In this document: in pieces, positions 54,851-63,805 of the stretch | How positions within the stretch are numbered: the stretch's first letter is position 1 | Layout of the letters: each line of letters starts with the position of its first letter | Assembly: GCA_965217615.1 (NCBI GenBank) | Contig: CBDCIT010000015.1 | Span: 46,219 to 110,218 of the forward strand | Source: CAVOAK01 sp965217615 | GTDB lineage: Bacteria; Pseudomonadota; Alphaproteobacteria; UBA8366; CAVOAK01 | Direction: 5' to 3' | DNA length: 64,000 nt | Program-made: the position numbers and the translations under genes | Notes under the pieces: generated by a model | What the model saw: only the letters and a program-made list of their open reading frames with translations | The model's database searches: none | Told to the model about the DNA's origin: nothing

Positions 54851-56191
54851 TTATTGAGTAACGGCCGCTTCCTCGCAAATACCGCGGATCGTTGCTTCAC
54901 GTTCGTCTGACGTCAGATGGGCGTCCTTAACCACGCTGCCGGAAATCTTGCGCCCCAGTTCGCCCAGCAGCGCACGGTCGTCTTTCGCTTTTGCGATATG
55001 GAAAACGGTGTCTTGGCCGTAAGTAGGAATCCGGCCATTGCGCGGCGTCGGCATCTTTATGCGTCGGCCTTTTTCGACCCCTTGGATGCCGCGGCGGATC
55101 AATGTGCGCAGCTTGGCAACGCCCTGGTCCGTGGTGCCAAGATGTTCCATGTCGTGCAAGGCGATAGGACGTTGCGAGACCTGGGCCTCGAAGTCGCCCG
55201 GATTGCGCTGGCGTTCTTCATAGGAACGCTCGTCCTCCGTTTGACCAATGAAATCAATCATCTCCTTGCCAACGTTTGATTTTTCGCCGACATGTTGGGG
55301 GTCGATGAGGTCGTTGTAGTAGCGCCAGCCAATCGTGATCGTGTGCGTGTCGTCGACCGGCACCATCCAGCGCGTAAAGCCGACGCGGCGGAAGAATTTC
55401 TCCTCGTCGGCCTGCTCCCAGACAGCGCCGGTCTGGTTGCCGTTGGGCAGCATGCCTTCAACGGTGCGGCACCACACAAGATCGCCCCAACGCCGGGTTT
55501 GCACATTCGACATGCCGATCGGTGTGTCGAAGAACTCGATCACCTGAACTTCGCCCCATGCTTGTCCGAAATGGACGTTGTCGCCGCGCGAGTGCAGGAA
55601 CACCGTGTGGATAGGGTCCTGATGGTTCTCGTAAACCTGCAGCCAATTGCACGGTGCCGAAAGCGAGAAGGCGGCCGACTCCGTGTTCGGCAAGTCGTAG
55701 GTGTCGTACATGGGAAATTCCGGCATCTCATCGGGCGGGCCCATGTAGGCGAAGATGATCCCGTTATATTCGTGGGTCGGGTAGGCGCCGTGAACGACGT
55801 CGGCAGGAATCTTGCTGCTGTCCGGCTCGGCACCGGCGGCGAGAATTGTCCCGTCGTTTCCATAGTGCCAACCGTGATAACAGCAGCTGATGCCGTGGGA
55901 TTCGATGACGCCATATTCGAGCGAGGCGCCACGATGACTGCAGTGGCGATGCAGCAGACCAAGGTCGCCTGAACGGTCGCGGAACAGCACTAAATCCTCG
56001 CCCATAATACGAACAGAAACCGGTAACTCATTGACCTCAATGGACAATGCTATGGGTTGCCAGTATCGCCGCAAATACTCGCCACAGGGTGTTCCCGGGC
56101 CGACATGCGTCAGTTCGGCGTTCTCCTCTGGGAGATCTCGTCGAAAATATCCAGAAAATCCCCTGTTCGTTCCCGTTGTGCCGACAGTCAT
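54851..56191 (-). CDS. Rieske non-haem iron oxygenase, alpha subunit (phthalate-dioxygenase-like)
   Basis: 446 residues. Rieske ligands are in LLHRHCSHRGASLEYG (C84-x-H86) and ISCCYHGWHYG (C103-x2-H106). The mononuclear iron site is YENHQDPIHTVFLHSR (His-x4-His) near residue 190. Family members hydroxylate or demethylate aromatic rings using a separate reductase; none is encoded next to it. The long C-terminus (RPIALHDMEHLGTTDQGVA) matches the phthalate 4,5-dioxygenase/LigXa-like group. Confidence 0.9.
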   Translation of the reverse strand: MTVGTTGTNRGFSGYFRRDLPEENAELTHVGPGTPCGEYLRRYWQPIALSIEVNELPVSVRIMGEDLVLFRDRSGDLGLLHRHCSHRGASLEYGVIESHGISCCYHGWHYGNDGTILAAGAEPDSSKIPADVVHGAYPTHEYNGIIFAYMGPPDEMPEFPMYDTYDLPNTESAAFSLSAPCNWLQVYENHQDPIHTVFLHSRGDNVHFGQAWGEVQVIEFFDTPIGMSNVQTRRWGDLVWCRTVEGMLPNGNQTGAVWEQADEEKFFRRVGFTRWMVPVDDTHTITIGWRYYNDLIDPQHVGEKSNVGKEMIDFIGQTEDERSYEERQRNPGDFEAQVSQRPIALHDMEHLGTTDQGVAKLRTLIRRGIQGVEKGRRIKMPTPRNGRIPTYGQDTVFHIAKAKDDRALLGELGRKISGSVVKDAHLTSDEREATIRGICEEAAVTQ

Positions 56192-56354
56192 TTCCAGCCT
56201 CCCAGTGTTTTGGGCGCATCCAGCTCACCAATTGGTTGTGGCTTGGACACGCTTGGCAAGAGTAAAAGTAGCATAGACCGTTTGAGCTGCGAAATCGTGT
56301 CTGGTTGCCTGACGCGTTGATTATCGCGCCCTGTAATTTGGTAAGAGTATCGTT

Positions 56355-57329
56355 ATGCCATTGAAGATTTCCGCCATCGCAATTCTGGTCGTGGCGCTGG
56401 GACTCAGCGCGGCACAGGCTCAGGACTCGGAACGGTTTTCGGCTTGGCTGACGACGCTTAAGGCGGAAGCTACTGCCTCGGGAATCCGGTCGGAGACGCT
56501 GGCTAGCGCACTGGACGGCATACAGCTCATCCCGCGTGTGATCGAGCTCGATCGCTCGCAACCCGAGTTTACGCTCACGTTCGATGAATATCTGGCGCGC
56601 GTCGTTCCGGACCGGCGAGTTGCGAGGGCGCAGCGGCTCTACGCAGAAAACCGCCCCGTTCTTAGGGAGATCGGCAAGAAGTTCGGAGTTCAGCCGCGCT
56701 TCATCGTTGCCTTATGGGGAATCGAATCGGATTTCGGCAGAATAACCGGAGGATTCTCAGTCGTGCCGGCGCTTGTCACGCTGGCCTACGACGGCCGGCG
56801 GAGCGCCTATTTTCGTGCCGAGTTGTTGAATGCCCTGCGAATCATCGACGCCGGGCATATCTCCGCAGGCCGTATGAAAGGGTCCTGGGCCGGGGCCATG
56901 GGCCAGAGCCAATTCATGCCGTCGAGCTTCCTCAACTTCGCCTACGATCATGACGGTGACGGGCGGAAGGACATTTGGAATACCCTGCCGGATGTTTTTG
57001 CATCGACGGCGAATTACCTCTCTCGGTCCGGCTGGCGCGGTGACGAGATATCGGCGCGTCGTGTCGTCCTTCCCGAGGACTTGGACGACGCTCTCGAGGG
57101 GCTGGAAACGGTCAAGCCGTTGAGCGATTGGCAAGCGCTCGGCGTTCGTCGTTTGGACGGGGGCGATCTTCCGACCGTCGACATTACGGCCTCGCTCCTC
57201 AGGCCGGCTGGCGCCAACGGCCCTGCCTTCCTCGTCTATAACAACTACCGCACGATTCTCAAGTGGAACCGGTCGCACTATTTCGCGGTAGCTGTCGGCC
57301 ATCTTGCCGATCTCATAATCGGCATGTAG
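56355..57329 (+). CDS. mltB: Lytic murein transglycosylase (MltB family)
   Basis: 324 residues with a Sec signal peptide (ISAIAILVVALGLSAAQAQ). Cleaves the glycan strands of peptidoglycan. The catalytic Glu is E124 in ALWGIESDFGRITGG; the family also shows MKGSWAGAMGQSQFMPSSFL and the DGDGRKDIWNTLPDVFAS segment. It lacks a lipobox Cys and the C-terminal peptidoglycan-binding domain. It heads a block of cell-envelope and essential genes on the plus strand (rlpA starts 43 bp later). Confidence 0.92.
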   Translation: MPLKISAIAILVVALGLSAAQAQDSERFSAWLTTLKAEATASGIRSETLASALDGIQLIPRVIELDRSQPEFTLTFDEYLARVVPDRRVARAQRLYAENRPVLREIGKKFGVQPRFIVALWGIESDFGRITGGFSVVPALVTLAYDGRRSAYFRAELLNALRIIDAGHISAGRMKGSWAGAMGQSQFMPSSFLNFAYDHDGDGRKDIWNTLPDVFASTANYLSRSGWRGDEISARRVVLPEDLDDALEGLETVKPLSDWQALGVRRLDGGDLPTVDITASLLRPAGANGPAFLVYNNYRTILKWNRSHYFAVAVGHLADLIIGM

Positions 57330-57372
57330 ATTACAAGATCCTGTCATGGGTATGGGTTGAGACTACCAGATC

Positions 57373-58377
57373 ATGTGTAATTCTAGGATCAAGCGGATCC
57401 AAAGTGGGGTGCTCGCATTCTTAGCGTTGGCGCTGCTCACGGGCTGTGCAGAAACCGAGTTCGTCATTCACGCGGCAAAGGAGTTGCGAAACCACGCCAA
57501 AGACCCGTCGCCGCAATCGCCGAAAGGCGTCTACAAGGTCGGCGCTGCGTATCAGATTGAGGGCGTCTGGTATTATCCGAAGGTCGAATACAATTATGAC
57601 GAGACCGGTGTCGCGTCCTGGTATGGCAAGCAGTTTCATGGCAAGGCGACGGCAAACGGTGAAATATTCGACATGAATCAGATCAGCGCGGCGCATCGCA
57701 CCTTGCCGCTGCCCAGCCTGGTCGAAGTCGTAAATCTCGAAAACGGTCGCTCGATCAGAGTGCGGATAAACGATCGTGGCCCATTTGCGCGCGGGCGCAT
57801 CCTCGATCTGTCGCGCCGGTCGGCGCAGCTTCTTGGCTTTGAGCGGCAAGGCACGGCGCCCGTGCGCGTGCGCATCCTTGAGGATGAGAGCCGACGACTA
57901 GCTGGAGCTGCCGAAGGCCGCCGTGTGGCGCAACTTGTGGATGACCATCCGGTCCCCAATGCGGCGCCGAGAGTTGCCGTTCACAGCGCCGAACTTCCCG
58001 CGCCGGAAGGCGCCAAGTCGGCGCCTGCGGCGTCGGTGAAGACCCGTACGTCGACCACGCTTGAGACTGCATCGCTGGAAGTGGCCGCTGTGCCTGCGAC
58101 AACTGCTGTCGATGGGGTCGTGGTCGCGTTAACGCCAATTCCGGACAACCCGAAGATGTACATTCAGGCAGGTGCCTTTGTACGATTTGAAAATGCCAAC
58201 CGCCTCAAGGCCATTCTCTCATCTATTGGCCAAGTGCAGATTTCTCAGATACGGATCACGGGCCGGCCGCTGTTCCGGGTTCGCCTCGGGCCCATCCCAA
58301 CCGTGGAGGAAGCGGACATCATGCTTGCGGCCGTGGTTAAGGCAGGATATTCGGATTCCCGGCTGGTCATCGATTAA
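57373..58377 (+). CDS. rlpA: RlpA-like septal lytic transglycosylase with SPOR domain
   Basis: 334 residues. A lipoprotein signal LALALLTGCAETEF gives an acylated Cys. The double-psi beta-barrel (GVASWYGKQFHGKATANGEI; DMNQISAAHRTLPLPSLVEV; VRINDRGPFARGRILDLSRR) covers about 75-180 and holds the catalytic Asp of the RGPF-D site. A flexible Ala/Pro-rich linker is followed by a C-terminal SPOR domain (MYIQAGAFVRFENANRLKAI to the end), which binds denuded glycan at the septum. Outer-membrane anchored, acting in cell division. Confidence 0.93.
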   Translation: MCNSRIKRIQSGVLAFLALALLTGCAETEFVIHAAKELRNHAKDPSPQSPKGVYKVGAAYQIEGVWYYPKVEYNYDETGVASWYGKQFHGKATANGEIFDMNQISAAHRTLPLPSLVEVVNLENGRSIRVRINDRGPFARGRILDLSRRSAQLLGFERQGTAPVRVRILEDESRRLAGAAEGRRVAQLVDDHPVPNAAPRVAVHSAELPAPEGAKSAPAASVKTRTSTTLETASLEVAAVPATTAVDGVVVALTPIPDNPKMYIQAGAFVRFENANRLKAILSSIGQVQISQIRITGRPLFRVRLGPIPTVEEADIMLAAVVKAGYSDSRLVID

Positions 58378-58431
58378 AGCGTCGAACTCGCGACATAATC
58401 CGGCTCTAATATCGGCAATCGTTGCGAACCC

Positions 58432-59628
58432 ATGAACTGGACGCGCATGACATTCCGCAAGCACTTCGCGAGTTTCTCGATCTACCGGTGCGCTGTCTTC
58501 ATTTGCGGACTATTTGTTGGTTGCTTGATTGCCGCCGTCTCCGCCAATGCCCAACTCTTCGAAAGCAGTGCCAAACAGGTCTATCTCGCCGATTTTGAAA
58601 CTGGCGTGGTACTTCTCGAAAAGAACGGCGACGCAAGCATGGCGCCAGCGTCGATGACCAAAATGATGACAGTCTACATCTTGTTTGAACGTCTGAAGGA
58701 CGGGAGCTTGTCCCTGGAAGACACGTTTCGAGTCAGTGAGAAGGCTTGGCGCAAGGGCGGATCAAAGATGTATGTCGATGTCGGTTCGCGCGTGCGGGTC
58801 GAAGACCTGCTTCGCGGGATTGTCGTGCAGTCGGGCAATGACGCCTCGATCGTTGTCGCCGAAGGACTGGCTGGCAGCGAGGATGCCTTTGCTGCCGAGA
58901 TGAACCGGGCGGCGCTCGAACTCGGCATGACGAATACCAAGTTTTTCAATTCCAGTGGCTGGCCCCATCCCCAGCACAAGACGACAGCGCATGATCTCGC
59001 GGCACTGACCGCGGCGACGCTCCGCGATTTTCCGGAGTTTTATCACTACTATTCAGAAAAAGTGTTTGTATACAATGGGATAGAGCAGTATAATCGAAAT
59101 CCCCTCCTGCGAAAGGACATGGGCGCCGACGGCCTCAAAACGGGCTACACGGTGGACTCAGGCTATGGCCTTGTGGCCTCCGCCGCACGCAATGATCGGC
59201 GCCTTGTGTTGGTGGTGAACGGCCTGCCATCGGAGAGCGCACGTTCGTCGGAAGCGGAGCGACTTCTCGACCTTGGGTTTCGAGAATGGGACAATTACAC
59301 GCTGTTCAAGGCCGGTGACGTCGTATCCTCGGCGAATATTTGGCTCGGCAATACCGAATCAATACCCCTGGTGATCGAGCAAGATTTGACGCTTACGCTG
59401 CGACGGCGTACGCGTCGGGAAATGGTCGTAAAGCTTATGCACGACGATCCCATACCGGCGCCAATCGCAAAGGGTACGCCGATCGCACGGCTTCTTATCA
59501 CGATGCCACAGACGCCCTCGCTTGAGGTTCCACTCGTCGCCGGCTCCAACGTTGGTGGGTTGGGTGTAATCGGTCGATTGGGCGCTGCCATGAATTATCT
59601 GCTTTGGGGCGGTGAGGCGGAGCAGTGA
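58432..59628 (+). CDS. dacA: D-alanyl-D-alanine carboxypeptidase (PBP5/6-type)
   Basis: 398 residues. Signal peptide up to ANAQ near residue 41. Penicillin-binding motifs: SxxK as SMTK (S74) in APASMTKMMTVY, SGN in VQSGNDASIVVAEG, and KTG in GADGLKTGYTVDSGYG. A C-terminal beta domain (from about 300) with an amphipathic end follows, as in DacA. Trims pentapeptide side chains. Lies 54 bp after rlpA and 25 bp before tmk. Confidence 0.93.
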   Translation: MNWTRMTFRKHFASFSIYRCAVFICGLFVGCLIAAVSANAQLFESSAKQVYLADFETGVVLLEKNGDASMAPASMTKMMTVYILFERLKDGSLSLEDTFRVSEKAWRKGGSKMYVDVGSRVRVEDLLRGIVVQSGNDASIVVAEGLAGSEDAFAAEMNRAALELGMTNTKFFNSSGWPHPQHKTTAHDLAALTAATLRDFPEFYHYYSEKVFVYNGIEQYNRNPLLRKDMGADGLKTGYTVDSGYGLVASAARNDRRLVLVVNGLPSESARSSEAERLLDLGFREWDNYTLFKAGDVVSSANIWLGNTESIPLVIEQDLTLTLRRRTRREMVVKLMHDDPIPAPIAKGTPIARLLITMPQTPSLEVPLVAGSNVGGLGVIGRLGAAMNYLLWGGEAEQ

Positions 59629-59653
59629 TCGGCGGCGCGGCCAGTCGCCTGTA

Positions 59654-60298
59654 ATGCCCGATCCTGAACCAGGACATTTCGTTTCGTTCGAAGGCGGCGA
59701 TGGCGCCGGCAAGACAACACAGCTCAAGCTGCTGTCGGACGGCCTCCAAAGCACGGGTATCTCGGTACACGAGACGAGAGAACCGGGAGGCTCTTCAGGA
59801 GCAGAAGAAATCCGCAGTTTGCTGGTTGAAGGAGAACCCAACCGGTGGGATGCAATTTCCGAAGCGCTGCTGCATTTTGCGGCCCGCCGAGATCATATCG
59901 AAAAAACCATCAAGCCTGCGCTTGCGCGTGGCGACTGGGTGCTGTGTGATCGTTTTGCCGATTCGACTATGGCCTATCAGGGTTATGGACACGGCTTGGG
60001 GCGCGAGACGATCGAAGCGATTCAGAAGCTTGCGATCAGTGACTTCAAGCCGGACCTAACATTGGTGCTCGACGTTCCGGTAGACGGGGGATTAGCGCGC
60101 GCGGCTGGACGATCGTCTGGCAAAAGCCGCTATGAACGCATGGAGTTAGACTTTCATGAACGCGTGCGTGAAGGCTTCTTAGAGGTGGCGCGGCGGGAGC
60201 CGCAGCGCTGTGTCGTCATAGATGCGCAGGCTGGTATCGCCGACGTCCAGGAGGCGCTACGACGCGCCATTGCCAATCGTTTTCAGGTCGAGATGTGA
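59654..60298 (+). CDS. tmk: Thymidylate kinase
   Basis: 214 residues from MPDPEPGHFVSFEGGDGAGK. P-loop FEGGDGAGKTTQLKLL, the DR motif in VLCDRFADSTMAYQGYG, and a lid region AAGRSSGKSRYERMELDF. Phosphorylates dTMP to dTDP. The ATG at 59654 is chosen; an earlier ATG would add 14 non-conserved residues. Its TGA overlaps the ATG of holB by one base (TGATG), so translation is coupled. Confidence 0.93.
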   Translation: MPDPEPGHFVSFEGGDGAGKTTQLKLLSDGLQSTGISVHETREPGGSSGAEEIRSLLVEGEPNRWDAISEALLHFAARRDHIEKTIKPALARGDWVLCDRFADSTMAYQGYGHGLGRETIEAIQKLAISDFKPDLTLVLDVPVDGGLARAAGRSSGKSRYERMELDFHERVREGFLEVARREPQRCVVIDAQAGIADVQEALRRAIANRFQVEM

Positions 60299-61383
60299 TG
60301 ACCGAAGAAAGTCCAAATCCGTTGCCGCGCGAGAACCCGGACCTTATTGGTCAGGAGGCGGCGGAACGGATTCTTGCCGACGCCTGGATGTCCGGACGAC
60401 TGCCCCACGCTTGGTTGATAACCGGTCCGCGTGGCATCGGCAAAGCGACGCTCGCATATCGGTTTGCTCGCTTCGTGCTGGCTGGAGGCGGGCAGGGGTC
60501 ACTTTCGTTGGGCGATCAGCCCGCGAGCTTGGCGCTCGATCCGGAGGACCCGGTGTTCAGGCGCGCGGCGTCCGGTGGCTATCCAGATCTATTGACAATC
60601 GAAGCCGGCGAAATTCATCCCGAAACCGGTCGCACTACCGAGGGAATTGTTGTCGCACAGGTAAGGCGGGCGGTTGCCTTCATGCGTTTGACACCGGCTA
60701 TGGGGGGATGGCGCGTAGCGATCATTGATACAGCGGACGCAATGAACAAAAGCGCCGTAAACGCGCTTCTCAAAAGCCTCGAGGAACCGCCGAAGCGCGC
60801 ACTTTTCATGCTTGTTAGCCACGCCCCGGGTAGGTTGCTTCCTACCGTTAGGTCGCGCTGCCAGCGGCTTTCGTTGGTGCCGCTTGAGGACAGCCAGGTC
60901 TGTTCGTTGCTGGGGCAATACCGCCCTGAATGTTCTGAGGCGGATCGCGCACTTGTATTGAATCTTGCTGATGGCAGCATTGGCGCGGCGCTGGCGATCG
61001 CCGACGCGGGTGGTCTCGATCTCTATCGTGAGTTCGTGCGCATCCTTGGTACCTTGCCGAATCTGGATGTGTCCGCCGTTCACGCCTTGGGCGACCGGAT
61101 GTCGCGCGGAGCGGCCGCGGAAGCATTTGCAGCGTTTTCGCATCTTGTCGAGCGATGGCTCTCCGCACTGATCCTCAGCATGTCAACTGGACGTCCATTG
61201 TTCGAATCGGTCGAGGGTGAGCAGGCGACTGCAGAGCGATTGGCGCGCTCGGCTGGTCTTGAAGATTGGCTGGCGGTATGGGACAAGGTGAAACATCTTC
61301 TGTCCCGCGCGGACAGCGCCAATCTCGAGCGTAAGCAGGTCGTGATCGGTGTTTTCCATACGCTAGCCAGCGCAGCGGGATAG
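60298..61383 (+). CDS. holB: DNA polymerase III delta-prime subunit
   Basis: 361 residues. Clamp-loader AAA+ protein with LIGQEAAERILADAWMSGRL, a P-loop-like GPRGIGKATLAYRFARF, the sensor/Walker B region WRVAIIDTADAMNKSAVNAL and LKSLEEPPKRALFMLVSHAP (SRC-like motif VRSRCQRLSL). The Cys zinc finger seen in E. coli is not obvious. The tmk-holB order is conserved in alphaproteobacteria. A GTG three bases earlier (60295) is an alternative start. Confidence 0.93.
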   Translation: MTEESPNPLPRENPDLIGQEAAERILADAWMSGRLPHAWLITGPRGIGKATLAYRFARFVLAGGGQGSLSLGDQPASLALDPEDPVFRRAASGGYPDLLTIEAGEIHPETGRTTEGIVVAQVRRAVAFMRLTPAMGGWRVAIIDTADAMNKSAVNALLKSLEEPPKRALFMLVSHAPGRLLPTVRSRCQRLSLVPLEDSQVCSLLGQYRPECSEADRALVLNLADGSIGAALAIADAGGLDLYREFVRILGTLPNLDVSAVHALGDRMSRGAAAEAFAAFSHLVERWLSALILSMSTGRPLFESVEGEQATAERLARSAGLEDWLAVWDKVKHLLSRADSANLERKQVVIGVFHTLASAAG

Positions 61384-61409
61384 GTCACCTGATCAGGGAG
61401 AGCATTGGA

Positions 61410-62966
61410 ATGGCCGGCAAGGCGCCGTTCTACGTCACCACGGCGATCTCGTATGTCAACGGCCCGCCCCACCTCGGGCATGCCTACGAAGCAATATCGA
61501 CGGACGTCATCGCGCGCTTCAAGCGTCTCGACGGCCATCGGGTACATTTCCTTACGGGCACCGACGAACACGGCCAAAAGGTCGCAAAAACGGCGCGTGA
61601 GCATGGCGAGGAACCGGCCGCATTCTGCGCGCGTATCGCCGACGAGTTCAGGCAGATGACGGAGATGCTGAACATCTCAAACGACGACTTCATCCGCACG
61701 ACAGAAGCGCGGCATGTGAAGGCTTCACAAGCCATCTGGACGCAGATCATGGATGCCGGCGACATTTATCTCGGTCAATACGCGGGCTGGTATGCGATGC
61801 GCGACGAAGCGTTTTACGGAGAGGATGAGTTGGAAAAAGGGGAGGGCGGCAAGTTGGTTGCGCCGTCCGGTGCTGAGGTCGAGTGGCTTGAAGAGCCGAG
61901 TTACTTCTTCAAGCTCTCGGCTTATGGCGACAAATTGCTCGAATTCTACGATGAGAATCCCGATTTCATCTTGCCGCACACGCGACGCAACGAGGTCGTG
62001 AGCTTTGTCCGCCAGGGTCTGCAAGATCTCTCGGTCTCGCGTACCAATGTCCGCTGGGGCGTTCCTGTTCCAGGCGATTCCAAGCACGTCATGTATGTTT
62101 GGCTCGACGCCTTAACGAACTACATGACGGCTGTCGGCTATCCGGAATTGGATAGCGCGCCATTTCAGACTTTCTGGCCGGCTGACCTGCACGTGATTGG
62201 CAAGGATATCGTGCGCTTTCACGCGATCTATTGGCCGGCATTTCTTATGTCAGCCGGCATTGCACCGCCAAAGCGAGTATTCGGCCACGGCTTGCTGAAC
62301 ATCGAAGGCCAGAAGATGTCGAAGTCGCTCGGCAATGTGATCACGCCGAAGGCGATGATCGACGAATTCGGGCTCGATCAGATGCGATACTTCCTGATGC
62401 GAGAGGTCCCCTATGGCAACGATGGATCGTTCACGAAGGAGAGTTTGGTCAATCGGATCAATGCGGATCTCGCGAACGACTTAGGCAATCTCGCGCAACG
62501 CGTTCTGACGTTGATCCACCGGAATTGCGAGGCGTCTGCGCCGCAGCCGGGTGAGCTGGGGGAAGCCGACATAGCGCTGCAGCAGGCAGCTGAGAACGCA
62601 CTCACAAGCATGCGCGAGGCGATGGAGCTCCAGGCGATTCACCGCATGCTCGAGGCGGTTTGGGCTGTGGTTGGGGAGGCGAACCGTTATGTCGACGCGC
62701 AGGCGCCTTGGGCGTTACGGGAGAACGATCCGGCGCGGATGAATACCGTACTCTATGTGCTGGCCGACGTTATTCGCATTCTCGGACTCTACGCCCAGTC
62801 GATCGTTCCCGACGCCGCGGCTCGGCTTCTCGATCAGCTGTCGGTTCCCAAAGACGAGCGTTTGTTCGCGCATATCGGCGATCACCTGACGCCGGGGATC
62901 AATATTCCCGAGCCATCGCCGATTTTCCCACGCTATGTCGATCAGGAGGACGGGGCGAGGGTTTGA
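61410..62966 (+). CDS. metG: Methionyl-tRNA synthetase
   Basis: 518 residues, class I. HIGH-type signature in ISYVNGPPHLGHAYEAISTD and KMSKS in INIEGQKMSKSLGNVITPKA. The segment between has no cysteine pairs for zinc, so it is the short metG form common in alphaproteobacteria, without a C-terminal tRNA-binding domain. An AGGGAG ribosome-binding site lies 10 nt upstream of the ATG. The TGA overlaps the tatD ATG by one base (TGATG). Confidence 0.95.
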   Translation: MAGKAPFYVTTAISYVNGPPHLGHAYEAISTDVIARFKRLDGHRVHFLTGTDEHGQKVAKTAREHGEEPAAFCARIADEFRQMTEMLNISNDDFIRTTEARHVKASQAIWTQIMDAGDIYLGQYAGWYAMRDEAFYGEDELEKGEGGKLVAPSGAEVEWLEEPSYFFKLSAYGDKLLEFYDENPDFILPHTRRNEVVSFVRQGLQDLSVSRTNVRWGVPVPGDSKHVMYVWLDALTNYMTAVGYPELDSAPFQTFWPADLHVIGKDIVRFHAIYWPAFLMSAGIAPPKRVFGHGLLNIEGQKMSKSLGNVITPKAMIDEFGLDQMRYFLMREVPYGNDGSFTKESLVNRINADLANDLGNLAQRVLTLIHRNCEASAPQPGELGEADIALQQAAENALTSMREAMELQAIHRMLEAVWAVVGEANRYVDAQAPWALRENDPARMNTVLYVLADVIRILGLYAQSIVPDAAARLLDQLSVPKDERLFAHIGDHLTPGINIPEPSPIFPRYVDQEDGARV

Positions 62967-63805
62967 TGCCGGATGCGGGACGGGAGATATTGTTGATCGA
63001 CAGCCACTGCCATCTCGACTATTTGGCGCGGGACCAGGACCTCGACGATGTCGTGGCGCGGGCCCGGGCGGCTGGGGTCGGCGGGATGGTGACAATCTGC
63101 ACGAAGGTCAGCGAATTCGACGCTATTCGGACAATCGCCGAGCGTTACGACGACATTTGGTGCTCATTGGGCGTCCATCCCCATGAAGCAGCCGCCGAGC
63201 CCGAGGTCTCACCGGAGCGTCTCGTCGAACTGGCCAGACACCCAAGGGTCGTCGGCATTGGCGAGAGCGGCCTCGACTATTACTACGAACACAGTTCCCG
63301 CGAGGCTCAGCAACGCAGTTTCCGCAGCCATATCACGGCCGCGCGGACGACCGGTTTGCCGCTCATTGTGCATACCCGCGATGCCGACGCCGATACGGTC
63401 GATATTCTACAGGACGAATATGCCAAGGGTGCGTTTCCAGGCCTGATTCACTGCTACAGTGCCTCGCACGAGCTTGCTGAGCGATCGTTGGAGATCGGCT
63501 TTTATATCTCGCTTTCCGGGATCGTGACCTTCAAGAACGCCGACAGTCTGCGCGAAACGGTTCGCACGCTGCCGATCGACCGCATTCTTGTCGAGACCGA
63601 TGCGCCGTACTTGGCACCGGTACCCAAACGCGGCAAACCAAATGAGCCAGCGTTCGTTGCGCATACCGCCGCCGCTGTCGCCGAACTGAAGGGCAAGAGC
63701 GTCGGCGAATTGACGGCCGCGACGACTGCCAACTTCTTCCCAACTGTTTTCACGAGCGCAACCGCCGACGGTGGCGATATGAGATTGGAGGCGCGGTCCG
63801 ACTGA
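62966..63805 (+). CDS. tatD: TatD-family metal-dependent hydrolase
   Basis: 279 residues from MPDAGREILLIDSHCHLDYL. Metal ligands: SHCHLD (HxH), GIGESGLDYYYEHSS (Glu), LPLIVHTRDADAD (His), GLIHCYSASHE (His), LVETDAPYLAPVPKRGKPNE (Asp). Family members are deoxyribonucleases. A longer in-frame extension back to 62660 overlaps metG and is not used. It ends the operon. Confidence 0.93.
   Translation: MPDAGREILLIDSHCHLDYLARDQDLDDVVARARAAGVGGMVTICTKVSEFDAIRTIAERYDDIWCSLGVHPHEAAAEPEVSPERLVELARHPRVVGIGESGLDYYYEHSSREAQQRSFRSHITAARTTGLPLIVHTRDADADTVDILQDEYAKGAFPGLIHCYSASHELAERSLEIGFYISLSGIVTFKNADSLRETVRTLPIDRILVETDAPYLAPVPKRGKPNEPAFVAHTAAAVAELKGKSVGELTAATTANFFPTVFTSATADGGDMRLEARSD

Noticed and set aside
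62660..62965. N-terminal extension of TatD
   Set aside because: It overlaps the conserved end of metG in another frame and has no family similarity; the ATG at 62966 in the TGATG overlap is the natural start.
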